The notes beneath the pieces were generated by a model that worked only from the letters and a program-made list of their open reading frames with translations, did no database searches and was not told the DNA's origin. A stretch of DNA of 64,000 nt from positions 1 to 64,000 of the forward strand of contig NZ_FNNN01000013.1 in assembly GCF_900106755.1 (NCBI RefSeq), written 5' to 3'. Below, piece after piece: positions 56,785 through 64,000 of the stretch. A program made the translations under genes and the position numbers. The stretch's first letter is position 1. Each line of letters begins with the position of its first letter. This DNA is from Bacteroides faecis MAJ27 (GTDB taxonomy: Bacteria > Bacteroidota > Bacteroidia > Bacteroidales > Bacteroidaceae).

Positions 56785-58212
56785 TTTAGATATAAATTGC
56801 GATTTATATGCCAGTGTAATAAGAAAAAGTCAAGCCCACCCCTATCTTTATGGCGTGAGAGGTATCGATGGACGAGCCTCAAAATAAATGTTTGACGAGC
56901 TCATAGTCTCAAAAATGTTATCTCCAATGAGAATAGTATGTGGTCTTGACGTTCACAAAGATAGTGTATTTGCCTGTATCTTGAATGATAATGGCGACAA
57001 ACTAGAATTCAAATATGGTGTTTTGACGCCTGAGTTGGAAGAGTTACATCAAGTTAGTGAACTCTTATTTCATCAAGTAGTTGCCTGGTAGGAAGAGTGA
57101 TGTCCGTGATGCGGCTTGGATTGCGGAATGTACCATGAAGGATTTGATCCGTGGAAGTTTTGTTTCCGGCACTATTGTTCAGCGTATGCGGCAATATAAC
57201 CGTCGTATATTTTACTTAAATAAAGAAATCGTTTACAAGCTTACTAAATTGGTCGCTGTTCTTCAATATTGTAACATTCGCATAAGTAACTATGTTTCCT
57301 CGACCGATAGCAAAACTACAAAGAAGTAGTCCGTCTTATTTCAGAAGCTATCAACGATGCCAATTATCTTTCCTGTGTTATTCATGGGCGCACAGTAAAC
57401 CGTGTGGGTAAAGATGTTATTATCAACTAATTGACGTGCGCCATATCGGAAGTTGACATTGATTTAATTGGTCAGTATCTGGAAGAAATAGATCTTTTTC
57501 AGAGGCATAAGCAAGAGAAGCTGACTCAAATGTGCCAGAATGAATTTCCCAAAGAGTTTGAAAATCTCCAGACTATCCCGGGAGTCAAGGAACGTTCCGC
57601 CGCCTCCATATTAGCAGAAATAGGAGCGGACATGAAAATGTTTACCGCATCATCCCTAGTGTCATGGTGCGGCTTCAAACCTCGAAATGAAGAGAGTGTA
57701 GGAGAAATCAAATCGCGTAGAATCCGCATGGTAATAAATATATTCGAAAGATAATGATTGAATGTGCATGGGGTGCAGCAAAACCCAGAACTGTTTCTTC
57801 TCGAAATTTAGTTATACACAAACTGTTATCAGAAAGAAAAATGCTATGAAAGTCAAAGTGGCTGTCGCTAGAAAAATGTAAATGGCTATTTGGTATGTAT
57901 TATCAGAAAGCAAGCCTTATATCGATTATAAGAAGCCTGATACAATAGGCTACTCATAATATACCGCTTATTGTAAGGCCAGTATCTTTGTGGTAGTTTT
58001 TTGACACCGTCTTGTAAATAGACTGATGCTTTGCGGCTTAGGATGCCAGTGCTGGGACGTGAGAGCCCGAAGAGGAAAACGAAGAATAAAAAGCAACAAG
58101 ACTACCCTGCTAAAGGTGCCCAAGAAACTCCATGTGCCTCAAAGAAGAAGAAAAGACAAGCGGGAGGCATAAAGACAGGCGTGATCTTGACTTAAATTCG
58201 TTTTCTTAGAGA
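56785..58212 (+). mobile_element. Decayed IS110-family insertion element
   Basis: About 1.43 kb between the two halves of one CRISPR repeat, within the usual IS110/IS1111 size range. It contains a broken IS110-type transposase gene (56888 to about 57935), a 103-base left noncoding end and a ~280-base right end with no recognised gene apart from a short basic open frame (from about 58047, GRESPKRKTKNKKQQ). No terminal inverted repeats are evident, as expected for IS110. The boundaries are defined by the interrupted repeat and are accurate to a few bases because of shared A residues. Confidence 0.8.
56888..57935 (+). pseudogene. IS110-family DEDD transposase, broken
   Basis: The N-terminal DEDD catalytic part (VCGLDVHKDSVFACILNDNG) is in one frame to 57091. 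RKSDVRDAAWIAECTMKDLI follows in another (from 57081), then helical middle sequence to a stop near 57329. The C-terminal Tnp_20 part is from about 57431 (LQTIPGVKERSAASILAEIG, then LVSWCGFKPRNEES). A further shifted piece to about 57935 contains VAVARKM and YVLSESKPYIDY. At least three frameshifts or stops make it non-functional. Such recombinases normally act with an element-encoded bridge RNA. Confidence 0.85.
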
Positions 58213-58243
58213 AAAGATACTAATTTTGAAAGTAAATCACAAC
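58213..58243 (-). repeat. Distal half of the split CRISPR repeat
   Basis: These 31 bases, starting AAAGATACTAATTTTG and ending AAATCACAAC, match the missing part of the repeat cut at 56784, with one extra T and one C-to-T change. This half carries the repeat's promoter elements, so the promoter for the outermost spacer has been separated from it by the insertion. Confidence 0.88.
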
Positions 58244-58269
58244 ATGCTCTATATCTATTTGGGTATGTT

Positions 58270-58485
58270 TTAATAGATTGAAAACTCTGTTTCCATCGAA
58301 TCTTTTTTATATGTCAATCCATGGATTTTTGTCATCCACTGAATATAATAATTGGGAGCCGGACGAATCATTCGGTATATCTTATCTACAATTTTCCCTC
58401 CTCTGACAATGACTACCCCAATGCTATATACACTGGTAAGTTTACCGTTGGCCGTTTCAAAGTTGATAGCTGCGAAGTTTTCCAT
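58270..58485 (-). pseudogene. Truncated paralogue of the DnaQ-like exonuclease
   Basis: 71 codons closely matching the first ~58 residues of the exonuclease at 48550-49092 (same orientation; e.g. TSVYSIGVVIVRGGKIVDKI against TSVCSVGIVIVRNGKIINKI). The catalytic Asp is changed (AINFETAN instead of AIDFETAN) and the rest of the gene is missing; the frame ends 27 bases from the split CRISPR repeat. The DNA is similar but clearly diverged, so this is an old paralogue, not a recent copy. Confidence 0.85.
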
Positions 58486-58535
58486 TATTTCCGATGTTTT
58501 TAATTGTAAATATACAAATTAGCATTTATTCTCTT

Positions 58536-58543
58536 TATATTTG
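58536..58543 (+). promoter_or_regulatory. -7 box of the AraC-family gene
   Basis: TATATTTG matches TAnnTTTG, 17 bases before the ATG at 58560. No clear -33. Confidence 0.4.
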
Positions 58544-58559
58544 CGTATAAAATATACCG

Positions 58560-59378
58560 ATGTACACAGAATATCAGCCCTCTTACTTACTTGCTCCCTA
58601 TATCGATAATTATTGGGAATTTAAGGGAAAACCGGAATATGGTATGCGTATCCATATTTTGCCGGATGGTTGTACCGATTTTATTTTTACGTTGGGAGAT
58701 GTGGTGAGTACGGTCAAAGAAGAAACGCTGGTCATGCAGCCTTATAGTGCTTACTTTGTAGGTCCGATGACGAAGTATTCGGAACTTGTTACTTATGCCG
58801 AATCTGTACATCAGTTCGGTGTCCGTTTTCTGCCTTGCGGATTATCCTGTTTTACAAAGTTACCTTTGCATGAATTTGCGAACCACAGAATCAGTACGAA
58901 TGAGATGCAGGCAGTTTTCGATATTACCTTTATTGAAAGGTTGTGTGAGCAAAACCACGTGCAAGGCAGGATTCAGGTCGTTGAAGAATATCTCTTGACG
59001 TATCTTGCACATAATTACCAGCCTGTTGACTCTCAGGTTGCTGTAGCGGTGGATATGATCAATCAATCCGGTGGAAAACGTACGGTTCGCAGTCTGATGA
59101 ATGAGGTATGCTTGTGCCAACGTCATTTTGAACGGAAATTTAAGTACTACACCGGGTTTACCCCTAAAGAATATAGCCGCATTGTTAAGTTCAGAAATGC
59201 AGTGGAATTACTGAGGAATACGACATCAGTCAATTTACTGACTACTGCTATTGATGCCGGGTATTATGATTTGGCGCATTTCTCAAAAGAGATCAAGTCA
59301 TTGTCGGGCAATACACCTTCATCGTTTCTCTCGCTTACGGTTCCGGAAGATAGAACGCTGACATATATCGAGCCGTAG
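58560..59378 (+). CDS. AraC-family transcriptional regulator
   Basis: 272 residues. An N-terminal sensor region of the DUF6597 type (YQPSYLLAPYIDNYWEFKG, HILPDGCTDFIFTLGD) and a C-terminal AraC DNA-binding domain with two helix-turn-helices (about 165-260: RTVRSLMNEVCLCQRHFERKFKYYTGFTPKEYSRIVKF and LLTTAIDAGYYDLAHFSKEIKSLSGNTPSSF). It precedes a flavin-binding protein gene by 89 bases, which may be its target. Confidence 0.88.
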   Translation: MYTEYQPSYLLAPYIDNYWEFKGKPEYGMRIHILPDGCTDFIFTLGDVVSTVKEETLVMQPYSAYFVGPMTKYSELVTYAESVHQFGVRFLPCGLSCFTKLPLHEFANHRISTNEMQAVFDITFIERLCEQNHVQGRIQVVEEYLLTYLAHNYQPVDSQVAVAVDMINQSGGKRTVRSLMNEVCLCQRHFERKFKYYTGFTPKEYSRIVKFRNAVELLRNTTSVNLLTTAIDAGYYDLAHFSKEIKSLSGNTPSSFLSLTVPEDRTLTYIEP

Positions 59379-59467
59379 ATCCCAATGAGTGAAAGTCGAT
59401 TTTTTACAACAGAACGGTCTCATGTACTCTTATCTTTGTAGCGAAATAATATAAATACAATAAGAGT

Positions 59468-59884
59468 ATGTCAACAAAAACGATGAAAGAGAAAGCTGCG
59501 GAATTATTGCAGAAATGTGAAATTGTAGTGCTGTCTTCTGTGAATAAAGAAGGTTATCCGCGTCCTGTACCAATGAGTAAAATCGCAGCGGAAGGGATTT
59601 CTGCTATCTGGATGTCTACCGGAGCAAATTCATTAAAGACGATTGATTTCTTGTCAAATCCGAAAGCCGGATTATGCTTTCAGGAAAAGGGGGACAGTGT
59701 GGCATTGATGGGAGAGGTGGAAGTCGTAACGGACGAGAAGTTAAAGAAGGAACTCTGGCAGGACTGGTTTATCGAACATTTTCTCGGTGGTCCTACAGAT
59801 CCGGGGTATGTATTGCTGAAATTCACAGCCAATCACGCGACTTACTGGATTGAAGGTACTTTTATTCATAAAAAGCTTAATTAA
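59468..59884 (+). CDS. Pyridoxamine 5'-phosphate oxidase-family protein
   Basis: 138 residues of the small FMN-binding split-barrel family (general stress protein 26 type): CEIVVLSSVNKEGYPRPVPM near the start, AIWMSTGANSLKTIDFLSNPKAGLCF in the middle and a Trp/Tyr-rich end (ATYWIEGTF). Probably binds FMN or a related cofactor; reaction unknown. Follows the AraC regulator. Confidence 0.82.
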   Translation: MSTKTMKEKAAELLQKCEIVVLSSVNKEGYPRPVPMSKIAAEGISAIWMSTGANSLKTIDFLSNPKAGLCFQEKGDSVALMGEVEVVTDEKLKKELWQDWFIEHFLGGPTDPGYVLLKFTANHATYWIEGTFIHKKLN

Positions 59885-59946
59885 TCTTGTTGTAGAGTGA
59901 TTGTGAAATACCGGACTTGATGAGTATCGGTACACTTGTATGAGAA

Positions 59947-59993
59947 AAAAGAGAAAAACAGATCCTCTTACAGACGGATTGTTCTTCTCTTTT
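59947..59993 (+). terminator. Terminator after the FMN-binding protein gene
   Basis: AAAAGAGAAAAACAGATCC (59947-59965) pairs with GGATTGTTCTTCTCTTTT (59976-59993), with small bulges. T and A runs at the ends make it possibly bidirectional with the minus-strand gene that ends at 60036. Confidence 0.7.
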
Positions 59994-60035
59994 ATGTTTG
60001 GACTGAATGATTTATTTCGTCAGCCTGAAACTCAT

Positions 60036-60311
60036 TTAGAATTCAAACTTTTCCAGCTTCATTTCAGCTAATTCCTGAATGATACCTACGTATTGGGCAA
60101 AATGAGCGGATTTCTCATGAGCTGCCAATACTTCGGCATTCTGCCATGTTTCGCAAATCATGAAAACATCACGGCGGGTACTACTTTCAAAAGTATCATA
60201 AGCAATACATCCTTCTTCTTTCAAAGAACAAGCTGTCAGTTCTTTTGCTGCTTCAATCGCTTTTTCGCGGTTTGTTTCGTTTACACGAACAAAAACATTT
60301 AATCTGATCAT
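60036..60311 (-). CDS. Antibiotic biosynthesis monooxygenase (ABM)-domain protein
   Basis: About 91 residues, one ABM/YgiN-like dimeric alpha-beta barrel: IRLNVFVRVNETNREKAIEAAKEL, KEEGCIAYDTFESSTRRDVFMICETWQNAEVLAAHEKSAHFAQYV. The start at 60311 (MIRLNVFV) is chosen because an upstream Met would add an unrelated tail. Probably acts on a quinone or reactive aldehyde; substrate unknown. Confidence 0.85.
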   Translation of the reverse strand: MIRLNVFVRVNETNREKAIEAAKELTACSLKEEGCIAYDTFESSTRRDVFMICETWQNAEVLAAHEKSAHFAQYVGIIQELAEMKLEKFEF

Positions 60312-60704
60312 AGTCTTTTTGTTATTTATATGATTAAAAAGAACGGTTTCATCACTGTGTCTATGAAGAACCGAAGGCAAAGATACAATTTTTCTGTAGC
60401 TTCCAACAGGCTGTTTTCAAAATTTCATATAAACTTCACATAATCAAAAAAAACGGTTATATTTGCATCTAAATTCTAAAAGCAGCTATTTTGGGCACAA
60501 TTCTTAAATTTGTTATAGCTTAATATTAGCCTCATAAACCACAGGCTAATTTCTTTTGTTTGAGTAGTTCTACTTGAACCGGTTTTTCATTTTATCAATT
60601 TTATTATTCACTGTATCGGTTTTTACAACGGATGCAATTGGGTATTCAGGCTTTTAGTCAGATTCCTTTTGACGGTCAGAAAGCTGCGGATACATGGAGA
60701 ATGA
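60312..60704 (+). promoter_or_regulatory. Leader of the RteC-like gene with attenuator-type hairpin
   Basis: No protein gene is seen in this 393-bp gap. TATATTTG (60458-60465) is a -7 match. About 60 bases further, ATTAGCCT (60525-60532) pairs perfectly with AGGCTAAT (60543-60550), followed by TTCTTTTGTT. Promoter plus terminator-like hairpin would give either a ~90-nt small RNA or an attenuated leader for the RteC-family gene. Confidence 0.45.
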
Positions 60705-61544
60705 ATGGAAAATTTCGTAAGAAATACTAAGCTGAACATAGAAGAAGAAATAAAAAGGATAGAGCAACAGCCGATTGAAACTCTTGATAAGATAAAGAAG
60801 ATCATCGATGTCATACAGGTTTCGCTTGCTTTGCTGAAAACGGCCGTTATCGGATATCAATTTCAAAATCCTGAAGAAGAGATTCTTTTCTTTAAGGTCT
60901 GGAAACCGCAGATTTCCGGGCTGCTGATGTTTTATGTCCGTTTATATCAGATTGAAAAGAATCGTGCTGACAAGTCCCTGTCAGTCCAATGCAGATATTT
61001 GAAGATGGAACTGGAGAATATACAGAAGTCTTTTTTGAATAATAGCTTTTATGATTATTACCGTGCCGGTCAGACTGTACTTGACAACCAATATTTTATC
61101 CGTGCGAATTATGATATTCTTTCTGACATTCATTATCATTTGCTGGACAGGGATTCCTTTTTTACCACTTTGCACGATTCAAGTGTCGCGATGATTCTGG
61201 CAAATCAGCATTTGATAGAATATATATCGGGTGAAATAGATTCGCTATCGGAAAAATTACAGTTTAAATTCATCTCCATAGTAGACAGTAAGTTGCTGCA
61301 ATGGACGGATAGTAAAGTGGCTTTGGTGGAATTTATTTATGCACTGTATGCAGGGAAATGCTTTAATAATGGAAATACCAGTCTGAAGGACATTGCTTTC
61401 TGTTGTGAGGCTCTTTTCAATATTGAGATTGGCGACTTTTATCGTATCTTCCTGGAAATCAGAAACCGGAAGAAGAGCCGAACACAATTTCTGGATAAGT
61501 TGAAGGATAAAATACAAAAGATGATGGACGAACTTGACGGATAA
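60705..61544 (+). CDS. RteC-family regulator
   Basis: 279 residues of the RteC family, known from CTnDOT-type conjugative transposons, where RteC activates the excision genes. The diagnostic end is SLKDIAFCCEALFNIEIGDF followed by IRNRKKSRTQFLDKLKDKIQ. The N-terminal part is all-helical and poorly conserved. Related RteC genes also occur outside integrative elements. No integrase, excisionase or transfer genes lie nearby. Preceded by a hairpin leader and followed by a DUF1062 gene. Confidence 0.8.
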   Translation: MENFVRNTKLNIEEEIKRIEQQPIETLDKIKKIIDVIQVSLALLKTAVIGYQFQNPEEEILFFKVWKPQISGLLMFYVRLYQIEKNRADKSLSVQCRYLKMELENIQKSFLNNSFYDYYRAGQTVLDNQYFIRANYDILSDIHYHLLDRDSFFTTLHDSSVAMILANQHLIEYISGEIDSLSEKLQFKFISIVDSKLLQWTDSKVALVEFIYALYAGKCFNNGNTSLKDIAFCCEALFNIEIGDFYRIFLEIRNRKKSRTQFLDKLKDKIQKMMDELDG

Positions 61545-61651
61545 ATTTCATGGTATCTTGTGACATCTTGTGAATTTTACAAATGGCTTATATCCAACTT
61601 TGCGGAGACAAATAATTGATTCACAAAGAAAGATAACAGATTTGTATATTT

Positions 61652-62278
61652 ATGGATGCAACATTTACCTGGGAGATAAAAGCAAAGAACTCTCCTTTAT
61701 TAATTAAGAAATGCAGTCATTGTGATAGTGACCGATTCTATTGTAGTGATAAATTTAGAATGAATGCGCAGAAGAAGAACATTGATGTCTGGCTGATATA
61801 TAGATGTGTGAAATGTGATCATACGTGCAATATTACTTTGCTGTCGCGTACCAAACCGGATCTGATAGATAAAACTCTGTTTCACAGCTTTTCCATGAAT
61901 GATTGGAAAGCGGCCTGGAAATATGCTTTTTCAACCGAACTTGCCGGCAGGAATAATCTGAAACCAGATTATGATAGTGTGGAGTATGAGGTTGCAGGGC
62001 ATTTTTCAAAAGAAGATATAGCTCATGTATCTGATGAGACAATAAAGATTCAGGTCAGATGTGAGTTTGAGTTTAATCTGAAACTGTCCTCCTTATTAAA
62101 AAGGAATTTTCTTCTCTCCAGTACTCGGTTAAAGCGCTTGTTCGAACAGGGAGCGATTTCGCTTCTTTCCGGTAAAGTACCACAGAAATATAAAGTAAAG
62201 GATGGGGATATCATATTGATAGACAAAGAATATTTGCTTGGTATGATGGATTTTGTTGATAGCTTTATTGCAAAATAG
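61652..62278 (+). CDS. DUF1062 zinc-ribbon protein
   Basis: 208 residues with an N-terminal zinc ribbon (CSHCDSDRFYCSDKFRMN and IYRCVKCDHTCNITLL) typical of DUF1062, followed by a helical and beta region with no known motif. The C-terminus (SSTRLKRLFEQGAISLLSGK) resembles an S4-like RNA-binding segment. Function unknown. Usually encoded alone. Confidence 0.78.
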   Translation: MDATFTWEIKAKNSPLLIKKCSHCDSDRFYCSDKFRMNAQKKNIDVWLIYRCVKCDHTCNITLLSRTKPDLIDKTLFHSFSMNDWKAAWKYAFSTELAGRNNLKPDYDSVEYEVAGHFSKEDIAHVSDETIKIQVRCEFEFNLKLSSLLKRNFLLSSTRLKRLFEQGAISLLSGKVPQKYKVKDGDIILIDKEYLLGMMDFVDSFIAK

Positions 62279-62363
62279 GGCATTGATTAATTTATTATTA
62301 CTACTTTTGTTTTATGAGGAATAGATGAGTTCATAAACTAAGTAATATTATAAATTCAGAAGT

Positions 62364-63062
62364 ATGAGAAAGTTATTTTTATTAGTTTTTGCTTTATGTG
62401 TATGGAGTGTCTTTGCCGATGCTCAGGAGGGTGCGGGAAGATATATTGAGGTGACCGGTTCTTCTGAAATTGAAGTTGTTCCGGATGAAATTCATTTTTT
62501 GATTCAGATAAAAGAATATTGGCAAGAGGAGTTCGTTCCGAAATCCAAGCCGGAGGATTATAAAACAAAGGTTCCATTGGAATGGATTGAGAAGGATTTA
62601 CGGCGGGTTTTGAGTAGAGCCGGAATCTCGGATGAGGCTATTCGTGTACAGGAAATAGGAGATTATTGGCGTCAGAAAGGAAAAGAGTTTCTGATAGGTA
62701 AGCAACTGGATATCCGGCTCACAGATTTTGAACAGATCAATACTATCATTAAGAAAGTTGATACGAGAGGCATTGAGTCTATGCGTATTGGAGAGTTGAA
62801 GCACAAGGATTTGCCGAATTATCGGAAGCAAGGTAAAATAGAAGCATTGAAAGCGGCTCGTGAAAAGGCCTCTTATCTTGTGGAAGCGATGGGACAAAAA
62901 CTGGGTGAGGTCATTCGTATCGTCGAACCTGCTTCGAGCTATGTAAGTCCTTATACTCTTTTTCAGGCACAAAGTAATGTCAGTATGGGATCGGCTGCCA
63001 CCGAGCAATATCGTGTTATCAAACTACGATACGAGATGACGGCCCGTTTTGCTATTGAATAA
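62364..63062 (+). CDS. SIMPL (DUF541) domain secreted protein
   Basis: 232 residues with signal peptide (MRKLFLLVFALCVWSVFADAQ). The mature protein is a SIMPL/DUF541 domain: RYIEVTGSSEIEVVPDEIHFLIQIKEY, ISDEAIRVQEIGDYWRQK, LDIRLTDFEQINTIIKKVDTRG, ALKAAREKASYLVEAMGQKLG and the final strand KLRYEMTARFAIE. Periplasmic or outer-membrane associated; function uncertain (oxidative-stress and oligomeric-cage roles are proposed for relatives). Confidence 0.82.
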   Translation: MRKLFLLVFALCVWSVFADAQEGAGRYIEVTGSSEIEVVPDEIHFLIQIKEYWQEEFVPKSKPEDYKTKVPLEWIEKDLRRVLSRAGISDEAIRVQEIGDYWRQKGKEFLIGKQLDIRLTDFEQINTIIKKVDTRGIESMRIGELKHKDLPNYRKQGKIEALKAAREKASYLVEAMGQKLGEVIRIVEPASSYVSPYTLFQAQSNVSMGSAATEQYRVIKLRYEMTARFAIE

Positions 63063-63072
63063 TAATGAATGA

Positions 63073-63104
63073 GGCGAAAATACCCACAAGAAAGTATTTT
63101 CGCC
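63073..63104 (+). terminator. Terminator after the SIMPL gene
   Basis: GGCGAAAATAC (63073-63083) pairs perfectly with GTATTTTCGCC (63094-63104), with TTTATG after it, 11 bases past the stop. Confidence 0.8.
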
Positions 63105-63155
63105 TTTATGATTACTCATAAGAGAGTACTACAAAAAATACTGTCACAATCTTAT

Positions 63156-64000
63156 TTATGGTAGTTTTAGCAGATAGACGTCATCAGGAGAAACGACTTG
63201 TCCGTCAGTATACAGTTTCCAGTCTGTGATTAGTCGGGTGGGGTAAGTACCGACAGAGCCTTCGTGCATATTTTTAATATAATATGGTTCCTGAATAAGC
63301 ACTCCCGTAATAGAGTCTTCGGTTACTTTTTCGACTTTAAACCAAATATGTTCCAGGTTGGAATTGCCTTCTTCTTTAAATTCTTCGTCAACGGTTAAAC
63401 TGATTTTTACGAGGGCTGAACTTCCTTCTTTTTGCAATCCTTCTATTAGATAAGAAAGTTGTTCATGAGCCATGGCATTTAATCTTTCTGTTTCTTTGTC
63501 TGTGAAAAACAAAAGGGGATTCTCCATCGCAGATTCTTTAATACTCGTGATAAGCGAGTATTTTTGTTTCTCATAGGCTTTCTCTGAATGATAGATAAAG
63601 ATAATACTTGTATTTTGATTATGTGCTTCATCCCTGTCTTCTGCTCCACCCAATATGTTTTTCTTGTAGCTTTTAAGACCTTCTTCCCAAGAAACCCAAG
63701 TTATCATTATGGGCTGGTGATTGTCCAGCCATCCAAAGTGCAGATTTTCTTTTGTAGGAGGGAGAGAGCCTTCGCTAATCACGTAATTTACTAAATGGCT
63801 TAAAAGGTTGGTATAAAAATCATAGTTCTTTTTAGAAATTTCACCTATCAGTTCTAGTTCCGGGATACCGCAGCAGTTGAGTCCGTGAGTATGTAGCCAA
63901 TAGCTGGATTTACTGAAAGGTAACCATTTATTTTTATCTTCGTAAACAGCATGAATAGTGTACAGGCAGTTTGGAGATGGAGGGGTGGTAGTAGCAGCGG
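63156..64000 (-). CDS. DUF4026/DUF2314-like protein, 5' end beyond the window
   Basis: The minus-strand frame is open from its stop at 63156 to the right edge, so the start lies beyond the window and at least 280 residues are visible. SSYWLHTHGLNCCGIPELEL and a middle helical region resemble DUF4026. The last ~90 residues (HIWFKVEKVTEDSITGVLIQ, then TYPTRLITDWKLYTDG and SPDDVYLL) match DUF2314. Function unknown; no signal peptide can be judged. An internal GTG at 63782 is not the true start because conserved sequence continues upstream of it. Confidence 0.7.
   Translation of the reverse strand, partial: AATTTPPSPNCLYTIHAVYEDKNKWLPFSKSSYWLHTHGLNCCGIPELELIGEISKKNYDFYTNLLSHLVNYVISEGSLPPTKENLHFGWLDNHQPIMITWVSWEEGLKSYKKNILGGAEDRDEAHNQNTSIIFIYHSEKAYEKQKYSLITSIKESAMENPLLFFTDKETERLNAMAHEQLSYLIEGLQKEGSSALVKISLTVDEEFKEEGNSNLEHIWFKVEKVTEDSITGVLIQEPYYIKNMHEGSVGTYPTRLITDWKLYTDGQVVSPDDVYLLKLP

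Noticed and set aside
58270..58485. Functional small exonuclease
   Set aside because: Only the first third is present and the first catalytic Asp is replaced by Asn.
60705..61544. Remnant of an integrative conjugative element
   Set aside because: No integrase, mobilisation, transfer or excision genes accompany the RteC-family gene, and no attachment-site repeats were seen.

Overview
The window looks like chromosome of a Bacteroides species, probably in the B. thetaiotaomicron neighbourhood. The evidence is a SusC/SusD pair, many Bacteroidetes-type outer-membrane and DUF proteins, a fused biotin synthase/BioA gene, and promoters of the Bacteroides type (a -7 box TAnnTTTG, sometimes with TTTG about 19-20 bases upstream). 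The species is inferred from gene content and order recalled from memory, not from any search.

Layout. 0.1-8.5 kb: housekeeping and envelope genes (isomerase-like protein, PLP aminotransferase, LolC/E-type permease, RimK-like ATP-grasp plus GNAT pair, GT2 glycosyltransferase, AI-2E-family permease). 8.5-11.6 kb: a candidate small RNA or leader, a secreted SH3-like protein, two acetyltransferases and a gene-poor stretch with strong hairpins. 11.6-17.1 kb: a frameshifted TonB-dependent receptor with an HU-like N-terminus, followed by an overlapping pseudokinase / histidine kinase / LytTR regulator operon. 17.1-23.4 kb: small membrane and secreted proteins, a truncated GT1, a thioredoxin lipoprotein, lactate permease and a DUF3868/DUF3575 pair. 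23.6-27.2 kb: a three-gene biotin-dependent acyl-CoA carboxylase. 27.3-29.7 kb: a hybrid histidine kinase. 29.8-35.5 kb (minus strand): a complete biotin operon bioAB-bioF-bioG-bioC-bioD, which supplies the cofactor of the neighbouring carboxylase. 35.6-44.9 kb: DUF4421, an orphan SusC/SusD pair, an MFS exporter, glycerate kinase and two small membrane-associated proteins. 45.3-48.4 kb: LacI regulator, fructuronate reductase and mannonate dehydratase (hexuronate catabolism).

48.5-58.5 kb is the most interesting region: a type II-C CRISPR-Cas9 island, visibly AT-richer than its surroundings. It reads: DnaQ-like exonuclease (minus), tracrRNA (minus, identified from its anti-repeat and terminator), cas9 (1526 aa), a truncated RhuM fragment, cas1, cas2, a bidirectional terminator, and an array of 15 intact 47-bp repeats with 15 spacers of 29-30 bp. 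A sixteenth repeat is split in two by a decayed IS110-family element of about 1.43 kb. Just beyond the split repeat lies a second, truncated and catalytically broken copy of the exonuclease gene. Each repeat carries a Bacteroides-type promoter match on the crRNA strand, so each spacer may be transcribed independently, as reported for Neisseria II-C arrays.

58.5-64 kb: AraC regulator, flavin-binding stress protein, monooxygenase-like protein, an RteC-family regulator with a hairpin leader, a DUF1062 zinc protein, a SIMPL-domain protein and a DUF4026/DUF2314-like gene that runs off the right edge. No rRNA or tRNA genes were recognised.
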